Part shown: piece after piece, positions 21,401 through 32,992 of the stretch
Layout of the letters: every line of letters starts with the position of its first letter
How positions within the stretch are numbered: position 1 is the stretch's first letter
Origin: Ectobius pallidus
Taxonomy: Eukaryota > Arthropoda > Insecta > Blattodea > Ectobiidae
Direction: 5' to 3'
NCBI GenBank assembly: GCA_964059195.1
Contig: CAXKWD010000002.1
Location: forward strand, 49,378,923 to 49,442,922
Length of the DNA stretch: 64,000 nucleotides
Notes under the pieces: generated by a model
Told to the model about the DNA's origin: nothing
The model's input: only the letters and a program-made list of their open reading frames with translations
Database searches by the model: none
Translations under genes and position numbers: made by a program

Positions 21401-22631
21401 AATAATTAAAATTGAATATCCGATTAGTTGAAATTAACAGAAAGCCATGACCTATCAACAATACAAAACAGATGCACATAAATATTTATAACCCAGGACA
21501 TTTAGGAATTTCGCTGAGCTAAGAGCGCTGCTGACGATGTTTACGTCCGCACATCGTAGGTCCTTACAGGGAGTGAGAGGAGAATAGGGGAAGTAAGTAC
21601 CATCTTGTGGCAAAATGTTATTCAGGGTAGTGTGCCGTGTTTTGGCCTACCTTTTAAACCTGAATTTGAGCTACTGATCCAATGAGTTACGTATACTTAA
21701 TGATGCTGTCCGCAGCACAACACAATGACCACTCATCAGGTTATATGCGACTGATATCTCGTGCTGAATTTACTGCACGGTGCGATGACATCACTGTGCA
21801 GGAAGATAGTTCGTAGACACACCGGCAGAGATATTTGTCCTGAGTTATACATGACCTACTGGTGTAAATACAAAACCTGACTCGTGAAGCTCGAACGAGA
21901 TTAAATAAAGCTGAATTAAAAAAAAAATACTGGGTCAGGGATAAGTTCGATGGTTTGCCCATGTAGCCGGGCGGCAGACTATTTCATTTTATTTATAGAC
22001 TCCACGATTGACCATGCAGGGCTATTTTGTTAACTTATTTTAAACTTTTGATGGTTATAAAGTAGAGTGCTGCTCCTGCCACAGTTTAGCTTTAGAATGA
22101 CCGACTGAATCTTTGTATCTTCTGCTTGCGAAGGTATTTCATTTCCGCCTCGAGTTTACTCTTCTTTCTTATTATGAGGATTTCTCACTGCTGAGTCAAT
22201 AAGAAGAATATTCCTTTTAGTATTTATGACTTAGTGAGAGACATGGCTAATACTGTCATCTTCTGACACGTTCTGCTTTTCACTGGTGTAGCCTATAAAA
22301 TTTATAAACTCATCTATTTTTAGTTGCATGGCTTTTTAGGGTATGCTGAGGAAGCTGATGTGTTCCTATAGGCTGAACCTCCTTTTATGAAAAATTATTT
22401 ATAAATATTTTACTTTTTTTTTTTTGTTGCGCTTGATGTAGCGATCACAACTTCGTTCTGCGCAGATTTCTTTCTAACTTGTAGGACTATAATGAACGCC
22501 AGAACTTTAACGTATGCCATTAAGATATTGTCAACTTCACATGTAATAATCGTATTGTAGTATGGTCGAACAGAATTATTACACTCAATAGCAATGAACA
22601 ATTCTAAGCTAAAGGAATAATTCCTATTTCA
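21401..22631. other. Non-coding DNA
   Basis: No credible gene or repeat pair seen. Frames at 21741-21962 and 22410-22601 have no recognisable motif. Confidence 0.4.
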
Positions 22632-22950
22632 TGAAATCCGAAGGTTCATTGCCGCGCTTACCTGAGCCCGCCATTCATTCCCGTTCTCTGCTATCTCCAT
22701 CTAACCATCCCTCGCAAATCCTACTTCCTTTACGTTTATCCTAATATTGTCCTCCCACCTACGTCTAGGTCTTCCAAATGGTCTCTTCCCTTCGGATCTC
22801 CCAGTCATTATTTTTTAGATATATCATTCTTCCGCCATGCGCGCAAACATATCCAGCCCATTTCATCCTTCGTGATTTAATTACCCTTACCATATTCGGT
22901 GAAGAGTACAGGTTATGAAGCTTGTCATTCTGCAGCTTTCTCCAGTTATT
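22632..22950 (-). pseudogene. LINE reverse-transcriptase C-terminal relic
   Basis: Minus-strand translation gives WRKLQNDKLHNLYSSPNMVR followed by VIKSRRMKWAGYVCAHGG. This matches the C-terminal signature of a very common arthropod LINE polyprotein (family pattern LYSSPNIVRVIKSRRMRWAGHVAR). Further remnants follow in broken frames, including an IRREETIWKT segment where the family has a GRPRRRW-type region, and an AMNLR-like end near 22640. Several stops and frame changes are present and the polymerase domain is missing. This is an old 5'-truncated insertion, from a lineage different from the LINE at 10640. Confidence 0.8.
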
Positions 22951-24050
22951 ATTATATTATTATTTTTATTATTAATTTGATGTGGACAAGCGTACAGCCT
23001 AGGCCTATGCCTTATGCCATGTTTTGCATAAAATATTGCAGATGCAACTGAATCTAGAATTTTATTATAAAACGATTAAAAGTAAATATTTACAACATTT
23101 TGGTATGAGTTGATACTTTCCCACACATGGATAAAGCATTTTCTACTTTCACGTTTTCTGTTTCATAGGTCATAAACATCTGTAAATGATCCTTGCATAC
23201 AGTAACCTGCAAGGCAAATCAATATTTTGACGACACTGTGAAAAGTTAAAAACTGATGGCAACACCCTTTTAGCGTGCTGGTTGGATGATATTATCGCAT
23301 TCGTTACGTTAACCACACCTACCAACTCTTGTAGTAAAAACATTAATTGTAAATTATAAATTAATTATAAATTCGTGCTTGTTATCTTTTGTGTCACTAG
23401 AGCGACAGCTTTCAGTTGTATTCTGACAAACATCTGAATGAGGCCAGTGAATTTTCACCTCATATCTCTAGTTTAACTTCTTCACGGTGATACTCTGTTT
23501 TTATATTACTTCCTTAAAATCATGTAGGTGACATTATAGGATAAATGTGAAAAGTATTGTTAATAGTATTATTTCATAACGGATAAGATGCAAATTAATA
23601 ATATATATGGAGTGATGGTTTATAACCTAATAGTAATTGGTAGTAGTAATATAGGATTGGAAAGACAGCATTTTAAAGGATTTTTTCAGAACCTATTCAA
23701 GCGCTCTTCATAATTACCCGAGGGGAAAACAGCCATAAATCGATAATACTATAATAACAATTTCTTTACAGATGAACATGATTGAATATCGAATCTTTTT
23801 CTAGATCTACCCTATGTGGTGTTTGAATGATACAGTAAAGCTTCCCAGGCTATTTTGTTGAAAGTATTGTGTTAATCAGACATTCTTTAACCAATTTCCT
23901 TTCTGTTTGTTTTGTTTATTACTTTCTCTTTACCTTTCTTCATATGTTTATTTATTTTCTTTGTTCCTTTTTATTTCTTTTCTTATTTTTTTCAAAGTGT
24001 GTTCCTGTTTTGTTTCTTTTAACTTCGGTATGTTTTTAGATTTTTTGTCT
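22951..24050. other. Non-coding AT-rich DNA
   Basis: A short ATT-rich patch lies at about 22947-22975. No genes recognised. Confidence 0.4.
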
Positions 24051-24051
24051 G

Positions 24052-24070
24052 TTTTCTTTCTTTCTTTTTT

Positions 24071-24126
<56 letters not shown>

Positions 24127-24128
24127 TC
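24052..24128 (+). repeat. (TTTC)n microsatellite
   Basis: A tract of about 75 bp of TTTC repeats in a longer pyrimidine-rich region (23890-24240). The open frame across it encodes only Phe/Leu/Ser runs and is not a gene. Confidence 0.9.
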
Positions 24129-24464
24129 AGTATTACTTCTTTCTTTCGTTTGTCTTTTGTTTTTTCTTCCTATTGATTTTCTTCTGTATTTATTTTTCTC
24201 GTTTCCTTTCTTCTGTCTCCCTTCTTTCCTTTCTTACTGAAACTGGCCGAGGGGGTGAGACCGAGGGTGTAAGGGGGGTAATTCATTGTAGCTATACAGC
24301 TGTAAATAGGGTGGTATATTTAATATCTTTGTTTGCTTATGTTTTTGCTTGTGCACAGTTATAATTTCGACAGCATAATGACTCGTGAAAAGAATAATGT
24401 ACAAAATTATTTTACTCTTGCAGTATCAAAAAAGGCACTTCATTAATTCATTCATTCTCATGAT

Positions 24465-25131
24465 CAGGGCCCGGATTCTGATGACCTAATATTGTTTGAA
24501 AAATGACCTATAAAATTACCTTAAATTGTAAAGAAAATGACTTAATAATTATAAAGAATGACCTAAAAACTGATATTTTTATTTATAAAAAAATATTATT
24601 GTACACACAAAGTTGTAGACTAATTTTTACATAGTTGAAAAAAACTGTAAATGCAGAAAGATTGTAATGTAGGTCTAAAAACTCTGTTCTTTGTTCTCGA
24701 TAGGAGCATTTGAGAAGAGAAGTAAGAAAATTGTTTTAAAGTAGATCCTACAAAAATAGTGCATTATGGTAACCTAGTAATTTTTTTAAATATTACTCGT
24801 ATAAAAAAAGCTTCTAAGTCCTACCTTTTTTAGGATTGCAGTAAATTACTGTCAGGATACAAAGATTATTTAAGATATAAAAGTTAATGTACTCAATGTA
24901 AATGCATGAAAATGACTAAATAAGGAAGCAAATGACACGAAAATGACAAAATAATGACGTAAAAATTAAATAAATGACCTAAAAATTTAAAATGGCATAA
25001 AATGACAAACAAATGACCTAATAAAAATGCATTTCTATTATCTAGATGACATGATTAGGATTTATCTACAAGTTAGCAATGTCTATGCAGCACCAATAAA
25101 AAGATGCCATGTCATTAAAATCCGGGCCTTG
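24465..25131. mobile_element. hAT MITE with subterminal AATGACCTAA repeats
   Basis: Ends read CAGGGCCCGGATTCTGATGA and, in reverse, CAAGGCCCGGATTTTAATGA. The 8 bp flanks CTCATGAT (24457-24464) and CTAATGAT (25132-25139) match at 7 of 8 positions, giving a slightly decayed hAT duplication. Inside both ends the motif AATGACCTAA and variants recur many times, plausible transposase-binding arrays. No transposase is encoded. Confidence 0.8.
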
Positions 25132-25750
25132 CTAATGATTATTTATTCAATGTCCCGTATTCCTTCAAGTAATTCAAGTAATAGGAGGTTGATATGTACT
25201 TTTGAAAATGGGTTATATATCTTCCCCTTTAAAGACATTAACTAAGGGTCACTATCCAAAGTTGAAAACAACTTAACCTTTGTATTTGAGTATTAATTGC
25301 CATAATGCTGGTGGCCTAATGACTTGCTTCGTTGCATAACAATGGATTCAAGAACTGTAAGCGACAAAATAAAATTGCAGTGCGTTCTGATAAGAAAGGG
25401 ATCGGTGAATTGAGTTACTGAGGTTCACGCCGTGAGAGTGATGTATGTGTGTTGTTGTGCAATGATAAGGATCTGGTTAATAGCGAAACTTGAAGCTGCT
25501 CTGTTCCACACACCCCCCACTGATGTTTATTGCGTATAGTCGACCAATCACGCGATCTTAAACAATTACAACCTCTTTGCTTTCTGTAGGAAACATTTTT
25601 CATTGCTATTTCTCAGTCAAGTCATTGAGGCACGTTTACATTTCACACAGACTATGAAACTGCTTGTTTCATGAAATTAGGTTTCCCCAATTCTAGTCAT
25701 TTGTATAATTTATTTGATAAATTATATTCTGTTTTATTTTATTTTTTAAT
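25132..25750. other. Non-coding DNA
   Basis: No feature recognised beyond short AT-rich tracts. Confidence 0.4.
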
Positions 25751-25821
25751 ATCTCCTTAGCTAAACTGGTAGAGAGTCTGATTTTCAATGGCGAAAGAGG
25801 GGGCATTGGATTGAGTCCACT
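25751..25821 (+). repeat. Degenerate tRNA-like segment
   Basis: CTCCTTAGCTAAACTGGTAGAGAG resembles a tRNA D arm with A box, and GGATTGAGTCC about 40 bases on resembles a B box/T arm. The acceptor and anticodon stems do not pair properly, so this is at best an old SINE head or tRNA pseudogene. Confidence 0.35.
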
Positions 25822-26036
25822 TAAACTTTCTAACAATGATGATGATGCTATTTGTGAGAATGTTTTATTTTTATTTCAGCTGTGTTTATACTCCTTTTAG
25901 CTTCGACGCTTTATCAAGATTCATGGGATCGGTATCTATACAGTAGGGTAGGCCATGGAATTATTGCTTGTCAATTGTTTCTATTGTCGATGTAGTCAAT
26001 GGAGTAAATTTCTACTGATATTAATTTAAATTGATA

Positions 26037-26205
26037 TGATACAGGATGAAATGGTGAGGACGATTCATGGTATGTAAATATCCAATTCGGCATTTGCTTT
26101 TACGACTGGAGAAACCATGAAAAAACCCATGTCAAATTGGCCGGCCACGGGATTTGGACCTGTGACCTCCCGAATGACGTTACCATCTCGGCCACCTTGC
26201 TCGGT
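26037..26205 (-). mobile_element. tRNA-derived SINE, copy 2
   Basis: Reverse-complement homologue of 21227-21400. On the minus strand it starts ACCGAGCAAGGTGGCCGAGA with a B box GGTCCAAATCC, then TTTGACATGGGTTTTTTCAT and AAATGCCGAATT, ending CATTTCATCCTGTATC. Its A-box region is better preserved than in copy 1 and shows the GTGGCCGAG of Ser/Leu-type tRNAs. Confidence 0.78.
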
Positions 26206-27110
26206 TTGTGAGAATTTAAAGAGTCGTATACGTTAGAACAATGTGATTTTTAAAAGTTCGACATGTGTTAAGACTAAACTGTATAAAAGTGTAGATATTT
26301 ATGTATTGTATACCTTATGCATTTTACAATATAGACCTGTGCTGATTATTGCTCGACGAAGCTTAAAATAAACCTGCATAAAATTTAGGGCTATACAAAA
26401 GTTTAAATACAATTTTTTAATTCAAATGTAAATACCAAAATTAATCTTGAGTATATGACACGTCACTTGTCAGCTTTAGAAACTTGTAGTTTAATGTATT
26501 TATATAATACTTTATATGTTTTATTTTTTTTAGTTATTTATGAATAGATGCTGAAACGTGAACTGGACCCAGACAATCTAAGTTAAGGGTACATGATTGT
26601 GTTTTTTTTATCAAGATTTTAATATATAATACATCCTTACTGGGGAAAATTAAATTAATGAATAGGTCTATAGGAGCAAAAACTGCTAGTTTCAGAAAAA
26701 AAAAGCTCTGTACGATTGTCGATCCAAGTGTGTAACGTAAATACTTATTGATTATATTTAAGTCAAGTATTTTCGGGAATGTGACCAGAAGCATGGAAAA
26801 GACTTTGTTTTACGCGAAGAAAATTTCGTTTTCTAGATTTCCTAGAAAATGGCTCTGATTGTCTGTAATTCGATGGTTTAAAGCACACCTGCGTAAGTAT
26901 CATTCTACGGTTTTTAGTAAATCCAATTTAATACCAGGAAATACATTTTGCCCCTGCAGAAACTATAGTGAGCTTACTGTATATTATTGTGTTTCTCATT
27001 ATGTATTCTGTGTTTCTGTTTATATATAACTACTCTGTTTTTGCTTATGTATTAAGATTGTAATACTCTACCACCAGACCACGGCCTAATTGTAGTAAAT
27101 AAATACATAA
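26206..27110. other. Non-coding DNA
   Basis: No genes. The stretch 26930-27105, ending GTAGTAAATAAATACATAA, could be an old LINE 3' UTR, but I cannot show coding homology beside it. Confidence 0.3.
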
Positions 27111-27326
27111 AGATCTCGCTCGAAATCTGTGCCGATGACGACCGTCACTCTCTAGAGAGAGACATGCTATAGTGCGAGAGAGAGAGAGGTAGCTTGTCCT
27201 TTACAAATAGAAAGGGAGGTTCTGTTGTGCGAAAGAGATAGGTAGCAGGCCGGTCGATGCTACAGTCCCCACGAAAACATAATGCAATGACGTAGGCAAT
27301 CGGCACAGATTTCTTGCGGGATCTAT
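27111..27326. mobile_element. Small TIR/foldback element
   Basis: AGATCTCGCTCGAAATCTGT plus GCCGAT at the left is matched in reverse by the right end (AGATCCCGCAAGAAATCTGT plus GCCGAT), about 26 bp with few mismatches. The interior has a GAGAGAGAGAG patch and no gene. No target duplication was identified. Confidence 0.55.
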
Positions 27327-28112
27327 ACATTGCCATCGAAATGTTGTACCACTTTTCATCTAACAATTTTATTTGAAAAATGAATTGCCTGAAACGCTAC
27401 GCTAGTAACTTACTACCTTCAGTAATCATAGGTGTTAAGTCCAGTCTCGACAACCAATGGGTCCGTACGAAGATGAATCACATTCATACTCAAAACATTA
27501 AGAGAACAGTGATCTTATTTCAAGTCCTGCAGACCTTACTTCGTATTTTCAACAGGATTAATGGTTTCACATGAAACTAAAAAGTTTCAATTATGTGAAG
27601 TTTGTACAAAGTTTCGGTCTAGACCTATGAGAGATAACGATGATATGTAGCAAGTTTGCATAACACTTGAGTTTATCCAGGTTTCAGTTCGCGACTACCT
27701 CGTATCGATTTCTCGCCCATGATTCCCACCAAATTCTACGATCGTTCAAGAGATCTTCGTTTTCATCGAACACACTTCTTAGTAGTCTATCTGTGTATTT
27801 TTTCTCATTTAGTATCGGGGGTAGACATCAGTATAGCATAGGTTAGTGTGGTTTCATTATTGTAAGCACGTACGTACTTTTTCACCCTTCTGGAATCCCC
27901 AGAACCTATAATATAAATAAAAATAGATTAAATAAAAACTAAAGCTCTTTTCTATTAGTAGATCGTTCTTAGAAGTTTCGAACTGATTAGAGGATGAAAG
28001 ATTGGTGACCAAATATCCATCCGTGAACTAAATATCTTCGAGGGAAAGGGGGAAAAAATTACATCCGTAAATTAGCATGTTATGCAGGCTACATTTATAC
28101 AGTACCGGCATG
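27327..28112. other. Non-coding DNA
   Basis: Nothing recognised. Confidence 0.4.
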
Positions 28113-28114
28113 TA

Positions 28115-28878
28115 CAGTCGGTCAAATAAAAAACGTCGGGACTCGTATGCAGTTAAAATTAAAGTTTTCACGCATTAGTTCACAAGTTTCCTATAAAAAC
28201 ATAAAATACAGGCCATTCTCGGAACATATGAGGCCATGCGACAGGAGGGAAAAAATGAAGAACTAAGGGAAAAAATTGAACAACGCCAAAAGCGCATCAC
28301 ACGATATTCAACTTAATGTATTGTCATAATTCATTTTGCTTTGTGTCATCGCCACATACAAATGCTAAAGTGAGAGAAATTGTAGTTAGGGCTGTAATTG
28401 ACCTGCATTTTTCGGCCTCTGAAGCAGCGAGAACGTTCCATATTTATGAAAGAGCAGCTCGGATGTGGGAACTTCACTATAATGCGACCGGAAGTTTTCA
28501 CAGGGATCTGGCCGGCCGCGTATTTCGATGCTAGACGGTGGCAAAAGTAGAACGTAAGTTATTGATTTTGCACTACAAATACCGGTGTAATAAAATAAAA
28601 TCTTTAAAAAATGCTCCTTGAATAATCATATTCCTTGCGAATTTATCAATTATTAATATTATAAGAATTTGCAACCAAGAATATGGCGGATTTGAGGCAT
28701 ATAGCCACAGCCTTCTATACATGTTTGTTTTGGAACAAAACTGACTAAATAATCAAGAAAATACATGGATAGAGAAGAGGCATCTGTGAACCTAACCTTA
28801 AGTCTTCCTGTACATGCGCATATGCTCGTTCGTGATACTTTATAAAATAACGCCCGACGTTTTTTATTTGACCGACTG
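28115..28878 (+). mobile_element. Tc1-like element, internally deleted (TSD TA)
   Basis: CAGTCGGTCAAATAAAAAAC plus GTCGGG forms a perfect 26 bp TIR, matched in reverse at the right end, with TA on both sides (28113-28114, 28879-28880). CAGT-starting ends and TA targets are typical of Tc1-like transposons. At 764 bp it is about half length. It keeps an HTH fragment of the transposase but no DDE domain. Confidence 0.88.
28337..28534 (+). pseudogene. Tc1-like transposase N-terminal HTH fragment
   Basis: The frame reads NAKVREIVVRAVIDLHFSAS, then EAARTFHIYERAARMWELHY and NATGSFHRDLAGR before a stop. This is a first helix-turn-helix of the kind that begins Tc1-like transposases (S-x-x-E-A-A-R-x-F...R-x-A-R-x-W) followed by a TGSF-x-R-x-x-A-G-R linker. 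The frame terminates where the second HTH should start and no DDE residues follow before the right TIR. No ATG fits the expected start well; upstream codons to 28316 look unrelated. Confidence 0.7.
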
Positions 28879-29300
28879 TATATTAATTTGTAACATAGTC
28901 GATTAAGTTATTATGTAAGCAGTCAGATTGGCGGCTACTATAGCTTGGTCTGTTTTATTCTTTCAGGTAGGCGAATACTGAGAGGACCATGTTCTTTTGG
29001 AAAGGGAAGGATTGTTGATGATCTTGTTGTGGTAGGTGATGCATTTTGTTGTAATAAAGTAATACACTTCGCTCAAGACCGTTTTTGGAAATATCCCTCC
29101 CACAGACACTCGTGTATCTGCTGCCTCTCTGAACTATTTTACGATAGTAAATATTACTAACGAATGTAGGCCTACCAGATGAATATGACCTTTTCTCGTG
29201 TATTTTAGGTTTAAACTTGAAGTCTTCTTATTGTTAGATGCGCTGAATCGATTCACGATTGGACTCAGCTTTCTCTGCAGGTTGCCAATTTTTAAATATA
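28879..29300. other. Non-coding DNA
   Basis: A 71-codon frame at 28945-29160 has no recognisable motif. Confidence 0.35.
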
Positions 29301-29302
29301 CT

Positions 29303-29357
29303 TAGAATATTTAGAATATCGTAGGTTTAAGAATACTTAGAATATCGTAGACTTAAG
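29303..29357 (+). repeat. Short tandem duplication
   Basis: CTTAGAATATCGTAGRYTTAAG occurs twice in succession. A second direct repeat, AAAGTTGTATCT.TAGCATTTCTATAC, lies at about 29391 and 29497. Confidence 0.6.
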
Positions 29358-29571
29358 CCGATTTTCCACGATTCTTTTTTTGTTTATTCAAAAGTTGTAT
29401 CTAGTAGCATTTCTATACTACTATTTCTGGATGTGCACGCGTGAGTGCGGTTTTGTCTAACATACTGCCAGCTTTTCACCCGAGATATTTTGGTTCAAAA
29501 AGTTGTATCTTTAGCATTTCTATACAACCATGGTACCCCTGTTTTTTTCGGGCGTTCCATAATTGAAGGAA

Positions 29572-29793
29572 TTACTTTTATAAGGGTCTAAGTGCCAAAA
29601 CCATGATTTTTCAGCTGATGATTCTAAATGGATCTATGTACCAAGACCAATGTATTTCAGAAGGGTCCAAGGTCCAGGGAAAGCCACGTTAGTAGCAATA
29701 AATTCCAAGATATAGCGCTGGGTCTATCTCCAGCATGTCTTTCTTGTTTTCGACACAATCAAGATTTTGGCACTTAGACCCTTATAAAAGTAA
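29572..29793. mobile_element. MITE with 28 bp near-perfect TIRs
   Basis: TTACTTTTATAAGGGTCTAA plus GTGCCAAAA at the left is matched in reverse at the right, giving a 222 bp palindrome-ended element. The interior carries AGGGTCCAAGGTCCAGGG and no frame. No target duplication could be fixed, so the superfamily is unknown. Confidence 0.7.
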
Positions 29794-30830
29794 ACGCTTC
29801 AGTTCTCTTATCCACAGTTCCGTTATCGTTCTCACTTCCCGAGTTACACATCTTACTAAATGAAATAATACAATACAGTCCTAATTCCAATTTGAAACCG
29901 CAATACGCGACAAAGACTTTTTCTTCAAATGTTTCGTACTAAAGCTGAATAGGTTCCCATAATATTGTTTTATGTTCTCTGTTTTTTTTTTCTGACAAAT
30001 TGTTGATTATCTGTAGCAATCGGAATAATCAATTTTTACTTGAAGTTTACAGTTATATATGGGATACTATTCGGTCAAATATAAAAGTATGTTCTATGTT
30101 ATTATACATTATACTTCAAAACAATATGCATACTAGATATGCTGTGATACGGTGCTCCAGTGCCCAACTAGTGCAAAGCAATTTCAATTGTTGATTGGTG
30201 TAGAACCTTATATTCCTGAAGGTGTTGCTTTCTATCTTGTTACTTGTTATACTGACTTATATACTGGCAATGCTTCTTTCAGTATCTAAGTATAATCTTT
30301 GTTACTTAGGTTAAAGTTAGGCGGAACCTTTCAATATATTCATTAGTTTCTTGTTTCAATCTATGATGTCCTCTGGCTCTGAATATCCTTGGATATTCTT
30401 CACCAATTCAATTTCAATATTATATTTAAAGAAATATACGCTTTATAAAAACATTTAAAGAATCCCCACTACTTTTTTGAGTCTCACTAGAGCATTGAGC
30501 ATTGTTTATTTTAGCATCTAAGTTTTTTTTGCCAGGCTTAACCAGGTTAATTTTCTAGCACAGACGGCATTGATCTGGCCGTTGATTAAAAATACTTTTT
30601 AATAACATATACAATATTATGAGATAAAATATTTAAATAATACTGACAAAAACTAGTTCAAACTCTAGAAGAACGGTAGTCACACTAAAAAAAACGAAGT
30701 ACGGTTTTTTCGACTTGATGTTTATTGGATAAGGCTAAAAACCATGCAAAATAATTTTTCAGTCATACGAAGGACGGATAACCAGCTAGTGAACTATATA
30801 TTTGGTTTGGCGAGGAAAGAGGTTTTGATA
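29794..30830. other. Non-coding DNA
   Basis: No feature recognised. Confidence 0.4.
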
Positions 30831-30839
30831 GTGATCTGT

Positions 30840-31154
30840 AAACGAAGATCTTAACAATCTCAGCAGCCACTTATATAGCATAAAGGAAGAAAGACGCCAC
30901 AAAAAATGAGTTGGAAGAAAAAGTCAACAAGTTGGGTTCAAGAGGTCAAGAAATATTTGGAAAAAATAAGAGAAGAGGAAACTATGGAAAGAGGGTTTTT
31001 GAAAATGTTTTAAGAATGGAAGGTTTCCAAGGCAGATTAAAAAAGAGACCGGGTTCAAAGTATCTGAGGTGAGAAGGAGAAAGCACAGGGAAATGGAAAG
31101 AACAACAATGAAGGATGAATTGAAATTGGCACGTTGTCCTAGCAGGTCTCATCG

Positions 31155-31216
<62 letters not shown>
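30840..31216 (+). mobile_element. LINE 3' end relic with (AAT)n tail
   Basis: In shifting frames the plus strand gives RRGNYGKRVFENVLRMEGFQ, then SEVRRRKHREMERTT, resembling the basic C terminus of a class of LINE ORF2 proteins (family pattern W-K-G-F-Q...R-R-x-x-H-S-E-R-M). It is followed within about 80 bp by a (TAA)n tract at 31157-31216, as expected for a LINE tail expanded into a microsatellite. Stops and at least one frame change show it is dead. The match is short. Confidence 0.5.
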
Positions 31217-31218
<2 letters not shown>

Positions 31219-31260
31219 AATGTACTCAAGTTTCCGAAACATTCATAATAATAAAAAATA

Positions 31261-32098
31261 AAATCTGATGTGCAAGTCACATAACTTCCTCTGCCCAAAT
31301 AAAAGTTAGCAGCATTCACATATCCTTGTACAGAATCGCAAGACACAATTTTACGCTAATTATCCTATAAATACCTCTTCTTTCAATGATGCGACTAAAA
31401 GCGCAGTCTATATAACAAACTTAAAAAAATAAAAATAAATGACTGACGACGTTTATTGAACTTTCTGCCGTAAAATATAATTTCCGAAATTTATCGAATA
31501 TTTCCCTCAGATACATCTTTACTCTATGCATGGCCAACAATACATCTTTCTCACTTCACATTCTTATATAAAATAAGAGGCCGTGAAAGAGCGCGAATTC
31601 AGTTGTTCATCACGTAAGACAAACTTTCTACAAACAGTGGGTGAACAGTGGGTGGCTTGTAACTACCCTCAGAGAATTTTCTCGAAAAAATGTTTCAAAT
31701 AAAAGTTTTAGCTCTTAGTATAAGCAACCTATGTGCAAAATTTAAAGAAAATCGTTAGAGCCGTTTTCGAGAAAATCGCGAAAAACGATAATTTATTCAT
31801 GTAAAGTCCCCTTAAAAATAAGAGAAAATAGTCGCCAATCTTATCCTCACATCTTCAGAAGGTACCTGACCCAAATACGAAATTTTGTGTTCATACGATT
31901 TTCCGTTTTGGAGCTAGCTTGTTCACAGATATTTTCCACACAGACACACAGACACACAGACATGTTTCCAAAAATAGTATTTTTGGATTCAGGGGGCCTT
32001 GAAACGTGTATATATGCTAAAAACTCAACTTCGAATTTTGGGGTCGAAAACAATACTTCCTCTACCTATAGTACCTATGGTACGGGCAGAGGAAGTAA
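31261..32098 (+). repeat. Opposed ~0.8 kb repeat, left arm
   Basis: This 838 bp segment is the inverted counterpart of 32993-33798. It carries ACTTCCTCTGCCC near its outer end (31284) and GGGCAGAGGAAGT at its inner end (~32084-32096), so each arm has its own 13 bp inverted ends. Conserved blocks include GCCGTTTTCGAGAAAATCGC and a run of CAGACACA repeats. Frames across the CA-rich part yield Thr/His/Arg low-complexity peptides and are not genes. Confidence 0.75.
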
Positions 32099-32992
32099 TA
32101 ACGATTAGACATTAAATCTCTGAAGTCTTTTAAAACAATGTAGGCCTATAACACTTTATTTATAGGAATTTATCATTGGATATAGGCTAATGCTTCCAAT
32201 TCCGGTTCTTTTATATTGGATACTAAGAAGAGCTAAAATATTGCCAAAATTGTCCATTATTTTGACAATACTCAAACGGGATCAGTAGCACTTGCCGTAT
32301 TTTAAGCTTCATTATGTATTTAATATAGCTCATATTTTAAAAAAAGGCATATGTAGACAAAAGAGGTGGATTATGAATAGATTGAATGAACAGTGGCAGG
32401 AGGTAAGATTGTATGGTGTGTATATGGCAGGTATTGGACTGTGTTACACAGAATGAAACTGTTCTCGTGGAAGCAATATGTGTTGTGTTGACAGGGCTCT
32501 GTGGTCACCACGTAACAAATATTGTAGCACATGCAAAAGTTCGCTAACTCAAAACTGTTGTAACAGGATCCAGGAGATGCGACGCTAGTTTTTCAGATAT
32601 TCTCTTTACTTTACTACTTTATTACTTACTATTCGGGGATGGGTTTTGTTATTACTAGAGCAAGGTATATAATGAGTAATGACCATAGATAGTGAAAAAT
32701 CCAAAATAAAAAATGAATTTATGCCCTAAAGTGAAACGACAGAAAGTTTTTAAAAATGAACAATAAATTATCCATTATCACTTATATTAGTTTTTTAGAA
32801 GTAATGGTTTGATTTTAAAGAGAAATTTAATGGAGGACAATTTGTTACATTTAAATTTACAATATAAAATACACTTATTTTATTACTAACGTAGTAAATA
32901 AATTAATACTACTTGGACACCCTTTGCGAAACAAATTATTTCTGAACTGGCATGCTCATCAAATTTCCCCTAGCAAATACCTCACAACATTT
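32099..32992. other. Spacer between opposed repeats
   Basis: About 890 bp of AT-rich sequence with no recognisable gene, TIR or repeat. Confidence 0.5.

Noticed and set aside
31149..31346. Open frames of Tyr, Leu or Ile runs over trinucleotide repeats (also 24052-24176, 47020-47134, 60052-60294)
   Set aside because: They exist only because the microsatellite avoids stops in those frames; no conserved protein sequence.
31847..32053. Frames with SVCLCVCV or HTHRHTD peptides
   Set aside because: Translation of a CAGACACA run within a dispersed repeat; seen in both arms in different frames.
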